Numbered from the stretch's first letter, positions 6,970 through 14,762 are shown. The stretch is 15,543 nt of DNA from an uncultured Eubacteriales bacterium (GCA_902767455.1 CACXHH010000150.1:1-15543), one strand, 5' to 3'. The notes: generated by a model from the letters alone, not told the origin. Translations and numbers: made by a program.

Positions 6970-7012
6970 CAAAAAAAGCGCAAAAAAGCGCCGCGTGAAA
7001 ATTCACGCGGCG
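6970..7012 (-). terminator. intrinsic terminator between the araC-type gene and dapA
   Basis: A perfect 11-bp stem, CGCCGCGTGAA (6989-6999) with TTCACGCGGCG (7002-7012), has a two-base loop (in practice AAAATT-type). On the minus strand it is followed by TTTTTT, GCGC and TTTTTTT. It lies 28 nt past the stop of the AraC-family gene and therefore separates that transcript from dapA. No clear dapA promoter is seen in the roughly 45 nt left, so some read-through is possible. Confidence 0.85.
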
Positions 7013-7040
7013 GCGTTTTCCTTTCGTCGATAATATTTGC

Positions 7041-7880
7041 CTATCCTTCGTTTTTCGGAGTATCGATTATCTTCTCGAAATTGAAAGCGATGGTTTTTCT
7101 GTACTGGTTGGGCGTGATACCGACGTTCTTTTTAAACAGTTTTATAAAGTAGTATTCGTCGTAATTAAGGCTTAAAGCGATGGCTTTTACCGTCATATCG
7201 GTATTGACGAGCATCTCCTGCGCGCGCAGGATTTTACGCTTCGTAAGATACTGAACGGGCGAACAGCCGACGTATTTTTTAAACAGGCGTATAAAATACT
7301 TCTCGCTGTAGCCGAAAAATTCAGCCATAGACCTGATGTCCCGCGTTTCGTTGAAATACGGGTTACAGTGAAAATAGTCAATAACAGACTGAAACCGCTT
7401 GTCCTTTACGCCCGTTTTCGCTTCTTTGGGGCAGGTCATCTCGCAGATATCGAGCAGTATCGCCTTAACAAGCTCGCAGACGACCTTTTCTTTTCCTTCA
7501 ACGTAGAAATAGCAGTTGACGAGCGAGAAAGTAACGGAAACCGCGTCGCCCGTGCCGACGTTGCCATACTGCGGAAGGGAGTTATCCGACTCTCTTTTTT
7601 CCGAAAAACAGCACTCGTCGCACGTGAAATGCACCCACAAAAACTCACCCGTCGCAGGTCTGTACCCGCCGTAGCTGACGTTCGATTCGCTCAAAAAATA
7701 GTCGCCTTTTTTGAGATGATATTTCGTTTTGTCCTGCTCGATATACACGTCCCCGCCGAGAACGAAAAACAGCTCGCAATCGCTGAGAGTGCGGGTTATA
7801 TGCACGCTATCTATCATGTGCGCGCGGCCGACCGAAACGGGATCGAATTTAGCTTTGTCCGAAAAATTAAAGTATTTCAT
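7041..7880 (-). CDS. AraC-family transcriptional regulator
   Basis: A 279-residue regulator counted from the ATG at 7880. The N-terminal half (about 20-110) has the cupin-like sugar-binding fold of AraC proteins: LFFVLGGDVYIEQDK, LKKGDYFLSESN and FLWVHFTCDE. The C-terminal 100 residues hold two helix-turn-helix units: IRSMAEFFGYSEKYFIRLFK with YVGCSPVQYL, and VKAIALSLNYDEYYFIKLF with GITPNQYRK. This is the double HTH of the family. An in-frame start at 7931 would add 17 residues within the untranslated leader and lacks support. The start at 7880 has only a weak AGAAAG. It follows the large arabinofuranosidase gene in the same orientation, so control of glycan use is a reasonable inference. 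It ends in its own intrinsic terminator. Confidence 0.93.
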   Translation of the reverse strand: MKYFNFSDKAKFDPVSVGRAHMIDSVHITRTLSDCELFFVLGGDVYIEQDKTKYHLKKGDYFLSESNVSYGGYRPATGEFLWVHFTCDECCFSEKRESDNSLPQYGNVGTGDAVSVTFSLVNCYFYVEGKEKVVCELVKAILLDICEMTCPKEAKTGVKDKRFQSVIDYFHCNPYFNETRDIRSMAEFFGYSEKYFIRLFKKYVGCSPVQYLTKRKILRAQEMLVNTDMTVKAIALSLNYDEYYFIKLFKKNVGITPNQYRKTIAFNFEKIIDTPKNEG

Positions 7881-7944
7881 ATCGTCTTTCTGCGTAAATT
7901 TATTTTTTACGTTACGCGTTAAGAGTAGCATATCTTACGCTATT

Positions 7945-7973
7945 ATTTTAACATAAGTTTCGGGCGGACGCAA
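7945..7973 (-). promoter_or_regulatory. putative promoter of the AraC-family gene
   Basis: On the minus strand, -35 TTGCGT (7973-7968) and -10 TAAAAT (7950-7945) are exactly 17 bp apart, giving a start near 7938 and a leader of about 58 nt. The -35 lies in the loop of the stem-loop that follows the glycosidase gene. Confidence 0.5.
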
Positions 7974-7986
7974 GCGCCCGCCCGAA
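7959..7986. repeat. stem-loop after the glycosidase gene
   Basis: A 9-bp perfect stem, TTCGGGCGG (7959-7967) with CCGCCCGAA (7978-7986), has a 10-nt loop and begins 22 nt past the glycosidase stop codon. There is no U-tract on the minus strand. It probably marks the 3' end of that transcript and overlaps the next gene's promoter. Confidence 0.5.
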
Positions 7987-8007
7987 GTTGGCTTTATAAA
8001 AGCTTTA

Positions 8008-11000
8008 TTAAGCTTCGCGTTTCTTCCTTATGAGAAGAGCGGCAAGCGCCGAACCGAGCGCGATAAGCCCGCAAGCGGCGGGAACGGACGACCTGCAGCC
8101 GCCTTTTGCCCTTTTACCGCTCGAAGTTTGTTCGGTATCGGTCGAATCGTTACCGTCGACGGGCGTTTCGGGGGCGTCTTTCAATTCGAGATTAAGAAGC
8201 GCCGCGGAAAGTTTTTCGGTAGCCGCGTTCACTTCTTCTTCGGAAACGCCTTCGTTAAGCGCCGCTATCTCGCTTAAAACGGCGATAAGTCTTTCCGCGC
8301 TTTCGTCGGTAAATACAGACTTATCGAGCGCCGTAAACGTTGCGTAAGCCTTCATCAAAAGCGTGACGTCGCCGCGCTTTATGAGAAGCGACATCGAATA
8401 TCTCAACGCGTTATCGGCTTCGTTTATCTCGGACTGCGTAGCGTTTTCTTCTTGTGCCACCGCCTTTGCGGCGTTAAGAGCCTCTGTAAACGCCGTAGCC
8501 GTTGCGGGGGTATACTCGTCGGCATTCACGTCGTTTGCCAGCGCTATCGTGCTTTCGAGCGACTGTTTGCCTACGGCAAGCTCGGCGGAAATTATCCTGA
8601 AACTCTCTATTTCGATCGCGCTGAACTGCGAACGGATACCGACCTTACCGGCTTTTCCGACAAATTCGTCTTCGATATCGAACGAAAGAACGGCGTTTAT
8701 GTTCTCGCCTACGTAAACGAAAATCTTACTTTCCTTAACGGTGACGTGGAGTTTAACCGTTCCGTTTTCGGGCATCGAAAGCGTAGCGGAAGCGAGTTTG
8801 CCGATATACCTTGAATAGAACTTGAACACGCTGATATCGTAAACGCCTTGCCCGGCCTTCTTTTCGATCTGGATATTGTAAGCTTTTATCATATCCTGAC
8901 CGTTGGCGGCGTCGGAAGCGAGAAGATAAAGACCTGCGTTTATCGCGCCGTTGTTTTTTGCCGAAGCAAGTATGAGCTCAACTACGTACGGAGCGTTCAA
9001 CTGCTTGGAATAAAGAAGTTTAAGCTCGGTGTTGTCCGAAGTTAAAAGCTTGCCGTTTTCGACCTTAACTCCCGAACCTGTTATCGAATAAGCTTCCATA
9101 TCCACAAGGTTCAACTCCGTATCGAAGTTGTTGAGATATTCGTTGCCTTCAACCAAGTAGTCGGCGGTGATTTCTTCTATCGAGTCGTAATACTCGAAAT
9201 ACATTCCGTAACGGTTGTGGAAGAGCTGATTGAACGGTCTGAAAGTGATCTCGCCCTGATTGAGCGTTTTGAGCGTTACGTAAAGCTGACCGCCCGTAAG
9301 CGTTGCGGAAGCGGCGTTATCGAGCGTTCCGTCAAGAACTATCTTGTCGCTTATCCCGCCCGTGTACGCCGTGCCGAAGGTAAGCTGACTGCCCTGAACG
9401 TCGCGCACGTTTTCCGTTCCGAGATCGGCAACGAGTACGAGCGGGCCGTATTTTAAGGCGTAAGTCTTTTCGGAGCCTTTTAAGATATCGAGAGCGTAAT
9501 CGAAAGCTATCTCGTATTCGATGACGTCGCCGTCGGTAAACTCTCGCGTGATATCGTAGTAGCCGTCGACGGGGGCAAGGTTGAGAGCGTTGCCGTTAAG
9601 CTTTAAAGTGACTTTTTCGGCGTCAGCCCAGTCAGGAAGGCGCAAAGAAACAGTCGTAGCCGCGTTTCCGCTTACGGTTAAGGTGGTCTTGCCGTCGTAG
9701 TAGAAGTTTCCGCTCTGCGTCAAAGCGAAGTTTTCGGAATATCTGTAAGTCGAAGGATAGAACATATTTACGCGGATAGCGTTTTCGCCCGCGTAATAGA
9801 TACCGTAGTTGAGTTTAGCGAAGCTTTCCATACCCGTCGACGCGCAGCACCAGAAGCTCTGGTCTATCGTGTGATATATCTTGTAATACCCGAACGCCGT
9901 GTTGGTGTGGTAAGTTTTAAGCCCGCTGTCGGGAGCCATGGAAGCTAAAATGTGGTTGGTGTAAGTAAGTTCGAAGTAGTCGGCGTATTTCTTGTCGCCC
10001 GTCCAGCGATAGAGATAGTCGGCAAGCTTCAACATGTTGTAACTGCAACACGTTTCGCAAGTTTCGTTGTGGGTGTGAAGCTCGCCCGCATTCTGCCAGA
10101 ATTCACCCCTGCTCGTGCCGCCGAAGGCGTAGGTGCGCGTCATAATCATATCGAACGCGTTTTCGACGACCGTCTTATAGTATTCGTCGCCGGTGGCTTC
10201 GTAAGCGGCAGCCGCGGCAAGGAATTTGGGTATACCCGTGTTGGAGTGTAAGCCGTTTAAAAGGTCTACGCCGTCGTGGATATAGTTAAGGAAATCTCCT
10301 TCTTCAAAGAATTTAGCGGCTTTGTAGTGGTTTACGCTGCCCGTGAGCATATAGACCTGATAGAGCGTTTCGCCTATGCCGCCGTACTCTCTTTTGAGAA
10401 CGTTGAGCCTCGTGTTTTCGTCTATCCCGGAAGTAAAGTTATAGCACCAGTCGGCGTTCTCGACCATCATGCGGTAAGCTTCGGCTTTTACCGTTTCGTC
10501 TTCGGCGTAGGTGTAAACGTCGATAAGCATTTCGAGCTCTTTATGCGCAAAATACCAGGGCACCCAGACTCTGGCGCCGTCCTTGGTGGTCGACCTGCCT
10601 TCCAAAAGGGCGTAGAAATGGTCTACGGTAATAGCCCCGAAGTAGCCCGCTTCGCTCGGATTGTTTTCGGCATAAGCCTTCTGGCACTTCGCCATTTCGG
10701 TAAACATATAGTTGAGCCTTTCGGCGACCGTTTCGCCGTTATACGAATAGTCAGGCATGGTTACGGCGGCTTTTGCAAGCGCTATAACGTAATGCGCCTC
10801 GAACTGCCCCGCGCCGCCCGAAGCCGTGGATATCCACGCCCCGTAACTTTCCGCGCCGCGCGTATCGAGCCCCGCTACAAGGCGGTAGTTGTAAAGCAAA
10901 CGTTCCTTGTCAAGACTCATCATAAAGTCAAGGTTGGTAGCCATAAGCCCTTCGTAATACGAACCTTCTTCAAACGAAGTTTCGCTTATATCCGCGCCTT

Positions 11001-12780
11001 TATATAGCGACATATCTTTAAATTCTTTGGCGGGAATTTCAAGTTCAAACGTTTTAGTCATACTCGCCTCTCCTCTCGTAAGCGTTGCGGTAAGAGTCAC
11101 CGTTTCGTTGAACGCGCCGGGGATTATCGTGCCGTCGGCGGCGAGAAGTTCGGTGTTCGACGAAGCCCATTCTACCTTAACGCCTTCGCCTGCGTACGCG
11201 GGCAGTTCGACTTTCGCCGCGCCGCTCACGTAGTTGACGGTAAGCTTCCCGCATTCGGAAGCTACGGCTTCGTTATCGTCGTCAATGGTGATTATGCCGA
11301 GATCTTTCATAACTTCCTTATCGGTAAGCGCTACCGAGTATATTTTGATATTGTCGTATTTACCCGTTATCGGCTGATCGCCCCAGAAGATAGTTCTTCC
11401 GAACGACATATCGCCCGAGCCTTCCCAAAACAGCGAGTTCTTGTAGTTGAAGGAAGTGTTTTCGGCGACCTTATAGCCGTTGATATACATAGCGCCGTAG
11501 CCGGGCTTAGCGGTAAAAGCGATATTCGCCCACGTGTTGAACGGGGTGTTGGTGGAGATAGTCTGGTTGTTTTTGTCGTTGTAGTTGGTATACTTTAAGA
11601 AAAGCATCGTGCCGCCGCCCCACTTTCCGCCAAGCGACAACACCTGAAGTGCTCTCGGCGCGAACTCGAATACCCTTGCGTAAGCGCCCGAATTCGAGTC
11701 GATATAAAGGTCGAGCGAAATGGTTATCTCGTCGTGGCCCTGAAGCGTGTTGAGCGGAACGGTCATGGCCGAACGGGTTGCTTTATCGCTTCCGCCCTGC
11801 TTGCCGTCGACGAATAAAACGTTGCCCTTTTCGTCGTCTTGTACGATGGAAGCCGTGTTGCAAAGCGTACCGTTATATCCGCGGACGGGATCGTTAGTGC
11901 CGTTCTCGAAGTCGTAACTCGCGGTCAGAAAGTCAGTATATTTTAAGTCGTATTCGCTCTTCAACTGCTCGGCGCTCAAAGCCCCGTCGTAAAACCTTAT
12001 ATCGGCGTAGGACATATTCATATCGGCGGTGTGGTCCCAGGCGAGAGTGGTGGCGCCGAAAGTTACGTTGGCGCTCTCCGCGTAATACGTCGAAGCGGTG
12101 AAATCGACTTCCTTTTCGATTATGAGATACCCGTTCTGATATATTCTCATAAAGTTCGGGGTGAACTCGTAAGCGTAATGCGTCCAGGCGTCGTAAACGG
12201 GAAGGATATTAGCCCTTTGCGGCGTGTTGTTCGAAGCGAGCGGATCTCCGCCTTCGTGGATTATATTTTCGTAGTCGCCGCCGTATCTCGCGTTGTTTTT
12301 AAGGCTGTAAATATGCAAGCCGTTGTACCAGTTGGGCGCGTACGGCATAACCGAGAATACAGCGCAGTTCTCCGTGCCGCCGAGCCCGTTGTAAAGCTCG
12401 AACATTCTGCCCCACGTCGTGCGGTTTGAAGGTATCTTCGCCCAGAAAGCTATAGTAAGGCTCGACCTTTTGAGAACTTCGGGGGAAGCCTTGAAGTAGT
12501 TCGTTCTCGCTCCGCCGCCCGGAAGAGAAATCGCCGTTTTTCCTTTGACGGCGTTTTCCGTGTAAGCGGCGTTGCCGACGAAAGTCGCCGCGGCGTAATC
12601 GGTGGAAGCCGAGTTTTTACCGCGATTTTCCGTATCGGAAAAGTCGAGTTTGTAAATAAGCGTGTTCTCAGTTTCCGCGCTCGCGCCCTTCTTTTCGGTT
12701 AAAAAAAGAGCGACGCTTGCGGAAACGCAAAGCGCAAAAGCAAGCGCGAGAACGAGAATAAAGTTCGTCTTTCTTTTCAT
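8008..12780 (-). CDS. secreted multidomain GH127-type beta-L-arabinofuranosidase
   Basis: A 1590-residue exported enzyme. Domains in order: signal peptide (1 to about 35, cleavage near GASA-ET), two LamG/concanavalin-like domains (about 40-275 and 285-485), an atrophied Ig-like domain (about 500-585), the DUF1680/GH127 catalytic region (about 597-1185), a further lectin-like beta domain (about 1225-1397), two FIVAR-like helical repeats (about 1405-1535), and a Gly-Gly-Cys tail with a hydrophobic helix and RKKR (1556-1590). The catalytic set known from HypBA1 is complete: Glu893 (acid/base), Glu909 and Cys911 in ETCCSYNMLKL, and Cys978-Cys979 in SFWCC (Zn2+ ligands, Cys978 the nucleophile). 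The related family GH146 is an alternative. AGAGGTG precedes the ATG. Likely substrate: arabinose-decorated plant glycans, by inference. Confidence 0.9.
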   Translation of the reverse strand: MKRKTNFILVLALAFALCVSASVALFLTEKKGASAETENTLIYKLDFSDTENRGKNSASTDYAAATFVGNAAYTENAVKGKTAISLPGGGARTNYFKASPEVLKRSSLTIAFWAKIPSNRTTWGRMFELYNGLGGTENCAVFSVMPYAPNWYNGLHIYSLKNNARYGGDYENIIHEGGDPLASNNTPQRANILPVYDAWTHYAYEFTPNFMRIYQNGYLIIEKEVDFTASTYYAESANVTFGATTLAWDHTADMNMSYADIRFYDGALSAEQLKSEYDLKYTDFLTASYDFENGTNDPVRGYNGTLCNTASIVQDDEKGNVLFVDGKQGGSDKATRSAMTVPLNTLQGHDEITISLDLYIDSNSGAYARVFEFAPRALQVLSLGGKWGGGTMLFLKYTNYNDKNNQTISTNTPFNTWANIAFTAKPGYGAMYINGYKVAENTSFNYKNSLFWEGSGDMSFGRTIFWGDQPITGKYDNIKIYSVALTDKEVMKDLGIITIDDDNEAVASECGKLTVNYVSGAAKVELPAYAGEGVKVEWASSNTELLAADGTIIPGAFNETVTLTATLTRGEASMTKTFELEIPAKEFKDMSLYKGADISETSFEEGSYYEGLMATNLDFMMSLDKERLLYNYRLVAGLDTRGAESYGAWISTASGGAGQFEAHYVIALAKAAVTMPDYSYNGETVAERLNYMFTEMAKCQKAYAENNPSEAGYFGAITVDHFYALLEGRSTTKDGARVWVPWYFAHKELEMLIDVYTYAEDETVKAEAYRMMVENADWCYNFTSGIDENTRLNVLKREYGGIGETLYQVYMLTGSVNHYKAAKFFEEGDFLNYIHDGVDLLNGLHSNTGIPKFLAAAAAYEATGDEYYKTVVENAFDMIMTRTYAFGGTSRGEFWQNAGELHTHNETCETCCSYNMLKLADYLYRWTGDKKYADYFELTYTNHILASMAPDSGLKTYHTNTAFGYYKIYHTIDQSFWCCASTGMESFAKLNYGIYYAGENAIRVNMFYPSTYRYSENFALTQSGNFYYDGKTTLTVSGNAATTVSLRLPDWADAEKVTLKLNGNALNLAPVDGYYDITREFTDGDVIEYEIAFDYALDILKGSEKTYALKYGPLVLVADLGTENVRDVQGSQLTFGTAYTGGISDKIVLDGTLDNAASATLTGGQLYVTLKTLNQGEITFRPFNQLFHNRYGMYFEYYDSIEEITADYLVEGNEYLNNFDTELNLVDMEAYSITGSGVKVENGKLLTSDNTELKLLYSKQLNAPYVVELILASAKNNGAINAGLYLLASDAANGQDMIKAYNIQIEKKAGQGVYDISVFKFYSRYIGKLASATLSMPENGTVKLHVTVKESKIFVYVGENINAVLSFDIEDEFVGKAGKVGIRSQFSAIEIESFRIISAELAVGKQSLESTIALANDVNADEYTPATATAFTEALNAAKAVAQEENATQSEINEADNALRYSMSLLIKRGDVTLLMKAYATFTALDKSVFTDESAERLIAVLSEIAALNEGVSEEEVNAATEKLSAALLNLELKDAPETPVDGNDSTDTEQTSSGKRAKGGCRSSVPAACGLIALGSALAALLIRKKREA

Positions 12781-12854
12781 ATTTCACCTCTAAAATATTT
12801 TTTCGGCTGCGAAACGGCGCGGTTTTTCGCCGTCAGCGCCTGTTTTACGAAAAA

Positions 12855-12882
12855 ATTATAGCATAACGAAGGGGGGTGAAAA
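12855..12882 (-). promoter_or_regulatory. extended -10 promoter of the glycosidase gene
   Basis: On the minus strand TATAAT (12860-12855) is preceded by TGC, an extended -10, with a weak TTTTCA at 12882-12877 (16 bp spacing). The start would be near 12848, about 68 nt before the ATG. A weak -35 suits an activator-dependent promoter. Confidence 0.65.
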
Positions 12883-13036
12883 AATAGTCATTATTCGCTA
12901 TTTAGTATGCCGAAAGTGACTTTGTATAATTTTCCGTCGTCGACGGTTATCACGCAACGTTCCGACTTTTCGTATATAAAAAAAGGTCTTACGCGCGGTA
13001 AGCGTAAAACCCGTTTTTTATCCGAAACATCAAATC

Positions 13037-13136
13037 GTAAAGTAAACTTTACGCAATGTAAAGTAAATTTTACGCAATGTAAAGTAAATTTTACACGTTG
13101 TAAAGTATATTTGACAACATGTAAAGTAAACTTTAC
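13037..13136. repeat. five tandem 16-bp dyads with a 21-bp period
   Basis: The unit GTAAAGTAAACTTTAC is an inverted repeat (GTAAAGT, AA, ACTTTAC). It occurs at 13037-13052, 13058-13073, 13079-13094, 13100-13115 and 13121-13136, so the period is 21 bp without exception. Units 1 and 5 are perfect, 2 and 3 have one change in the right arm, and unit 4 is the most diverged (GTAAAGTATATTTGAC). Spacers are GCAAT, GCAAT, ACGTT and AACAT. Twenty-one base pairs are two helical turns, so all dyads face the same side of the DNA. The array lies between the 3' end of the flavodoxin-type gene and the glycosidase promoter (155 bp or more upstream of its -35), and may be an operator array or an iteron-like site. 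Confidence 0.9.
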
Positions 13137-13147
13137 GCGGCGATTAC

Positions 13148-14200
13148 TTATTCGAGCGATAAAGTTATCGTAACGCCGCTTTTATTCAGAAGGCTTTTGA
13201 TCTCGGCGCCCGAAAGCCCCGTTATCTTGCCGAGCCTCGTGTACGCCCAGCTGTTTGAGCCGTAAAACAGCACCATCTGATTGCCCGAATACAGAACTAT
13301 ATCTCCCGAAGAAGTAGTCGTCTGAACGTCGTTTCTCGGAAGCGACGCGCCTATCGGGCCGACCTGCTCGAACCCGCCGTAAGCCGAAGCGTTTATCGTT
13401 ATCGGCGAAGTTTTAACGAGCTCTTTGAGCGCCGTTACGCTCTCGTTGTCTTCCCACGCGACGGAAACCTTCGTTCCGTCTAACTTCATAGTAAGCTGCA
13501 TAGCGTTCTCCTTTCCGCCTTGGGTGGATCCCGAATTATTTTCGTCGTTTACGCCGCTTAGCGCGACCGTTTTGAGCCACGCTTCGACTTCGCTCTTATC
13601 GGCGCTTGCCGAAAACCTTTTGCCGACCTTAAACTGCGCGGATGGCGCGCTCTTTGCAAGGTTGGTAGCGCTCGTACCGATACCGCTCGAAGCCGAAGTG
13701 CAGAAAGGTATCACCGTTTTGCCCGATAAATCGTACGTTTCGACGAAGGTATACAGTATCTTGGGCGCCTGCCCCCACCATATAGGATAGCCTAAATAAA
13801 TTACGCCGTAACCGCTTAAATCAAGGGCTTCGCCGCCTAATTCGGGACGGGCGGCAGGATCGTTCTGCTCGCGCGAAGTTCTCGAATTCGAGTCGTTGTA
13901 GTTGATATCTGCGTCGGTGTAAGGCACCTTCGCCTGTATCTCGTATTCGTCGGAATCGGTTAGCTCGACGATAAACTCGGCTATCTTTTCGGTGTTGTTC
14001 GTTCTCGAAAAGTAAACGACGACAGATTTTGCCGCTTGCGCGCCGCTCTCGCCGCTTTCGCCCGCGTCAGCCGAAGCCGAAACGCCGCTTACGCCCGAAG
14101 CCGAACCGCCCGATTTTTCACTCGCGGCGGAAGTTGCCGCGCACGCCGTAAATAAAACGAGCGTAGCTAAAATCAAAAGTACGGATAACGATTTTTTCAT
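13148..14200 (-). CDS. lipoprotein with flavodoxin-like and cyclophilin-like domains
   Basis: A 350-residue exported protein from the ATG at 14200. It has a lipoprotein signal peptide with lipobox FTAC (Cys20), then a Ser/Gly/Ala-rich tether (21-58). The flavodoxin-like domain (about 59-215) has VVYFSRTNNTEKIAEFI, whose SRTNNT (65-70) is the FMN phosphate loop, and GYPIWWGQAPKILYTF plus FCTSASSGIG, typical of flavodoxin_4 proteins. The cyclophilin-like beta domain (234-350) starts MQLTMKLDGTKVSVAWEDN and includes GDIVLYSGNQMVLFYG. Such two-domain proteins are known in Clostridia; the role of the pair is unclear, perhaps electron transfer or redox chemistry outside the membrane. AAGGAG is eight nt upstream. 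The start overlaps the marR stop by four bases (ATGA), so the two are translated together. An ATG at 14221 lies inside marR and is less likely. Confidence 0.85.
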   Translation of the reverse strand: MKKSLSVLLILATLVLFTACAATSAASEKSGGSASGVSGVSASADAGESGESGAQAAKSVVVYFSRTNNTEKIAEFIVELTDSDEYEIQAKVPYTDADINYNDSNSRTSREQNDPAARPELGGEALDLSGYGVIYLGYPIWWGQAPKILYTFVETYDLSGKTVIPFCTSASSGIGTSATNLAKSAPSAQFKVGKRFSASADKSEVEAWLKTVALSGVNDENNSGSTQGGKENAMQLTMKLDGTKVSVAWEDNESVTALKELVKTSPITINASAYGGFEQVGPIGASLPRNDVQTTTSSGDIVLYSGNQMVLFYGSNSWAYTRLGKITGLSGAEIKSLLNKSGVTITLSLE

Positions 14201-14628
14201 TTTATAAGCTCCTTTTCGCATTTATATAAATTTTCGAGAACGTTTTGCATCGCCCGAAGAACTTCCGACGCGTTAATCGCGTTATAGGCGAGCTTTTCTA
14301 TCTCGTAAAGCCCTTTTAAAAGCTCTTCGGCGTAAAGCTTTCCGCTTTTTGTCAAAGAAAGTTCGAGCTCGCGCTTTTCGCCCTTTATCTGCGATAATTC
14401 AACGTATTTTGAAGCTTCAAGCTCTTTGACGATGGTGTTTACCGTCGTTCTCGGAAGATCCCAGCCGTCGCAAATCTCTTTTTGACTGTGCGATTTTCCG
14501 TCGTTTAGCGCGTACAATATCCATAAGAGATTTTCTTTTACTTTGCTCTTTTTTGCGTATTCGGCGTAAAACCCGTCGATTTTATACAGCGTTTTGCCGA
14601 ACTCGTAAAAAAATTCTCTTTCGTCCAT
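14197..14628 (-). CDS. MarR-family transcriptional regulator
   Basis: A 143-residue winged helix-turn-helix repressor of the MarR type. An N-terminal helix (1-25) serves for dimer formation. The winged helix follows at about 30-95, with SQKEICDGWDLPRTTVNTIV as helix-turn-helix (48-67), recognition helix RTTVNTIVKELEASKYVEL (60-78) and a wing with KGEKRELELSLT. C-terminal helices complete the dimer. There is no conserved Cys pair in the DNA-binding region to suggest a thiol switch, although Cys53 lies in the HTH. The ATG at 14628 has GGGAG about 11 nt upstream. It is first in an operon with the flavodoxin-type lipoprotein. A sigma-A promoter with a dyad over its -10 suggests autorepression. 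Confidence 0.92.
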   Translation of the reverse strand: MDEREFFYEFGKTLYKIDGFYAEYAKKSKVKENLLWILYALNDGKSHSQKEICDGWDLPRTTVNTIVKELEASKYVELSQIKGEKRELELSLTKSGKLYAEELLKGLYEIEKLAYNAINASEVLRAMQNVLENLYKCEKELIK

Positions 14629-14650
14629 TTTTCTTTTTGCTCCCGCGATT

Positions 14651-14674
14651 TTAAAATCCTAATTCGTATTTTAA
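14651..14674. promoter_or_regulatory. dyad over the marR -10 (possible operator)
   Basis: TTAAAAT (14651-14657) and ATTTTAA (14668-14674) form a perfect inverted repeat with a 10-bp gap. One arm covers the -10 of the marR promoter and the centre is near the predicted start. This is where a MarR autorepressor would bind. Both arms are AT-rich and could arise by chance. Confidence 0.4.
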
Positions 14675-14696
14675 ACTATTATGAACGGTTTGTCAA
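14668..14696 (-). promoter_or_regulatory. sigma-A promoter of the marR operon
   Basis: On the minus strand a consensus -35 TTGACA (14696-14691) is followed after exactly 17 bp by -10 TAAAAT (14673-14668). The start should be near 14661, about 33 nt before the ATG. Confidence 0.8.
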
Positions 14697-14703
14697 GCGT
14701 TTT

Positions 14704-14747
14704 CGTTCGCAAATTTTGATAAAATTTGCGAACGGTTATTCCTGATT
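14704..14747. repeat. dispersed palindromic element, copy 2
   Basis: A perfect palindrome with 14-bp arms, CGTTCGCAAATTTT (14704-14717) and AAAATTTGCGAACG (14721-14734), around a 3-bp centre. It is followed by TATTCCTGATT (14737-14747). The blocks GCAAATTTTGAT, AAAATTTGC and TATTCCTGATT and the seven-base gap are shared with 3278-3323. It lies eight bp upstream of the marR -35. Confidence 0.6.
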
Positions 14748-14762
14748 TTTATCTTTTTACGC

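Noticed and set aside
6925..6972. N-terminal extension of DapA from TTG at 6972, or a lysine riboswitch before dapA
   Set aside because: The extension is absent from the family and abuts the upstream terminator. The 45-nt gap is too short for a lysine riboswitch and shows none of its motifs.
8030..12429. Many plus-strand ORFs within the glycosidase region
   Set aside because: All are antisense to one continuous 1590-codon frame with a signal peptide, catalytic motifs and a C-terminal tail.
13037..13136. CRISPR array
   Set aside because: The repeats are 16 bp with 5-bp spacers, far too short for CRISPR, the spacers are partly identical, and no cas genes are present.
12907..13173. Plus-strand ORF of 88 codons with repeated KVNFTQC-like units
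   Set aside because: The repeated peptide is only the 21-bp dyad array read in frame (21 is a multiple of three). There is no ribosome binding site, and the DNA dyads explain the conservation.
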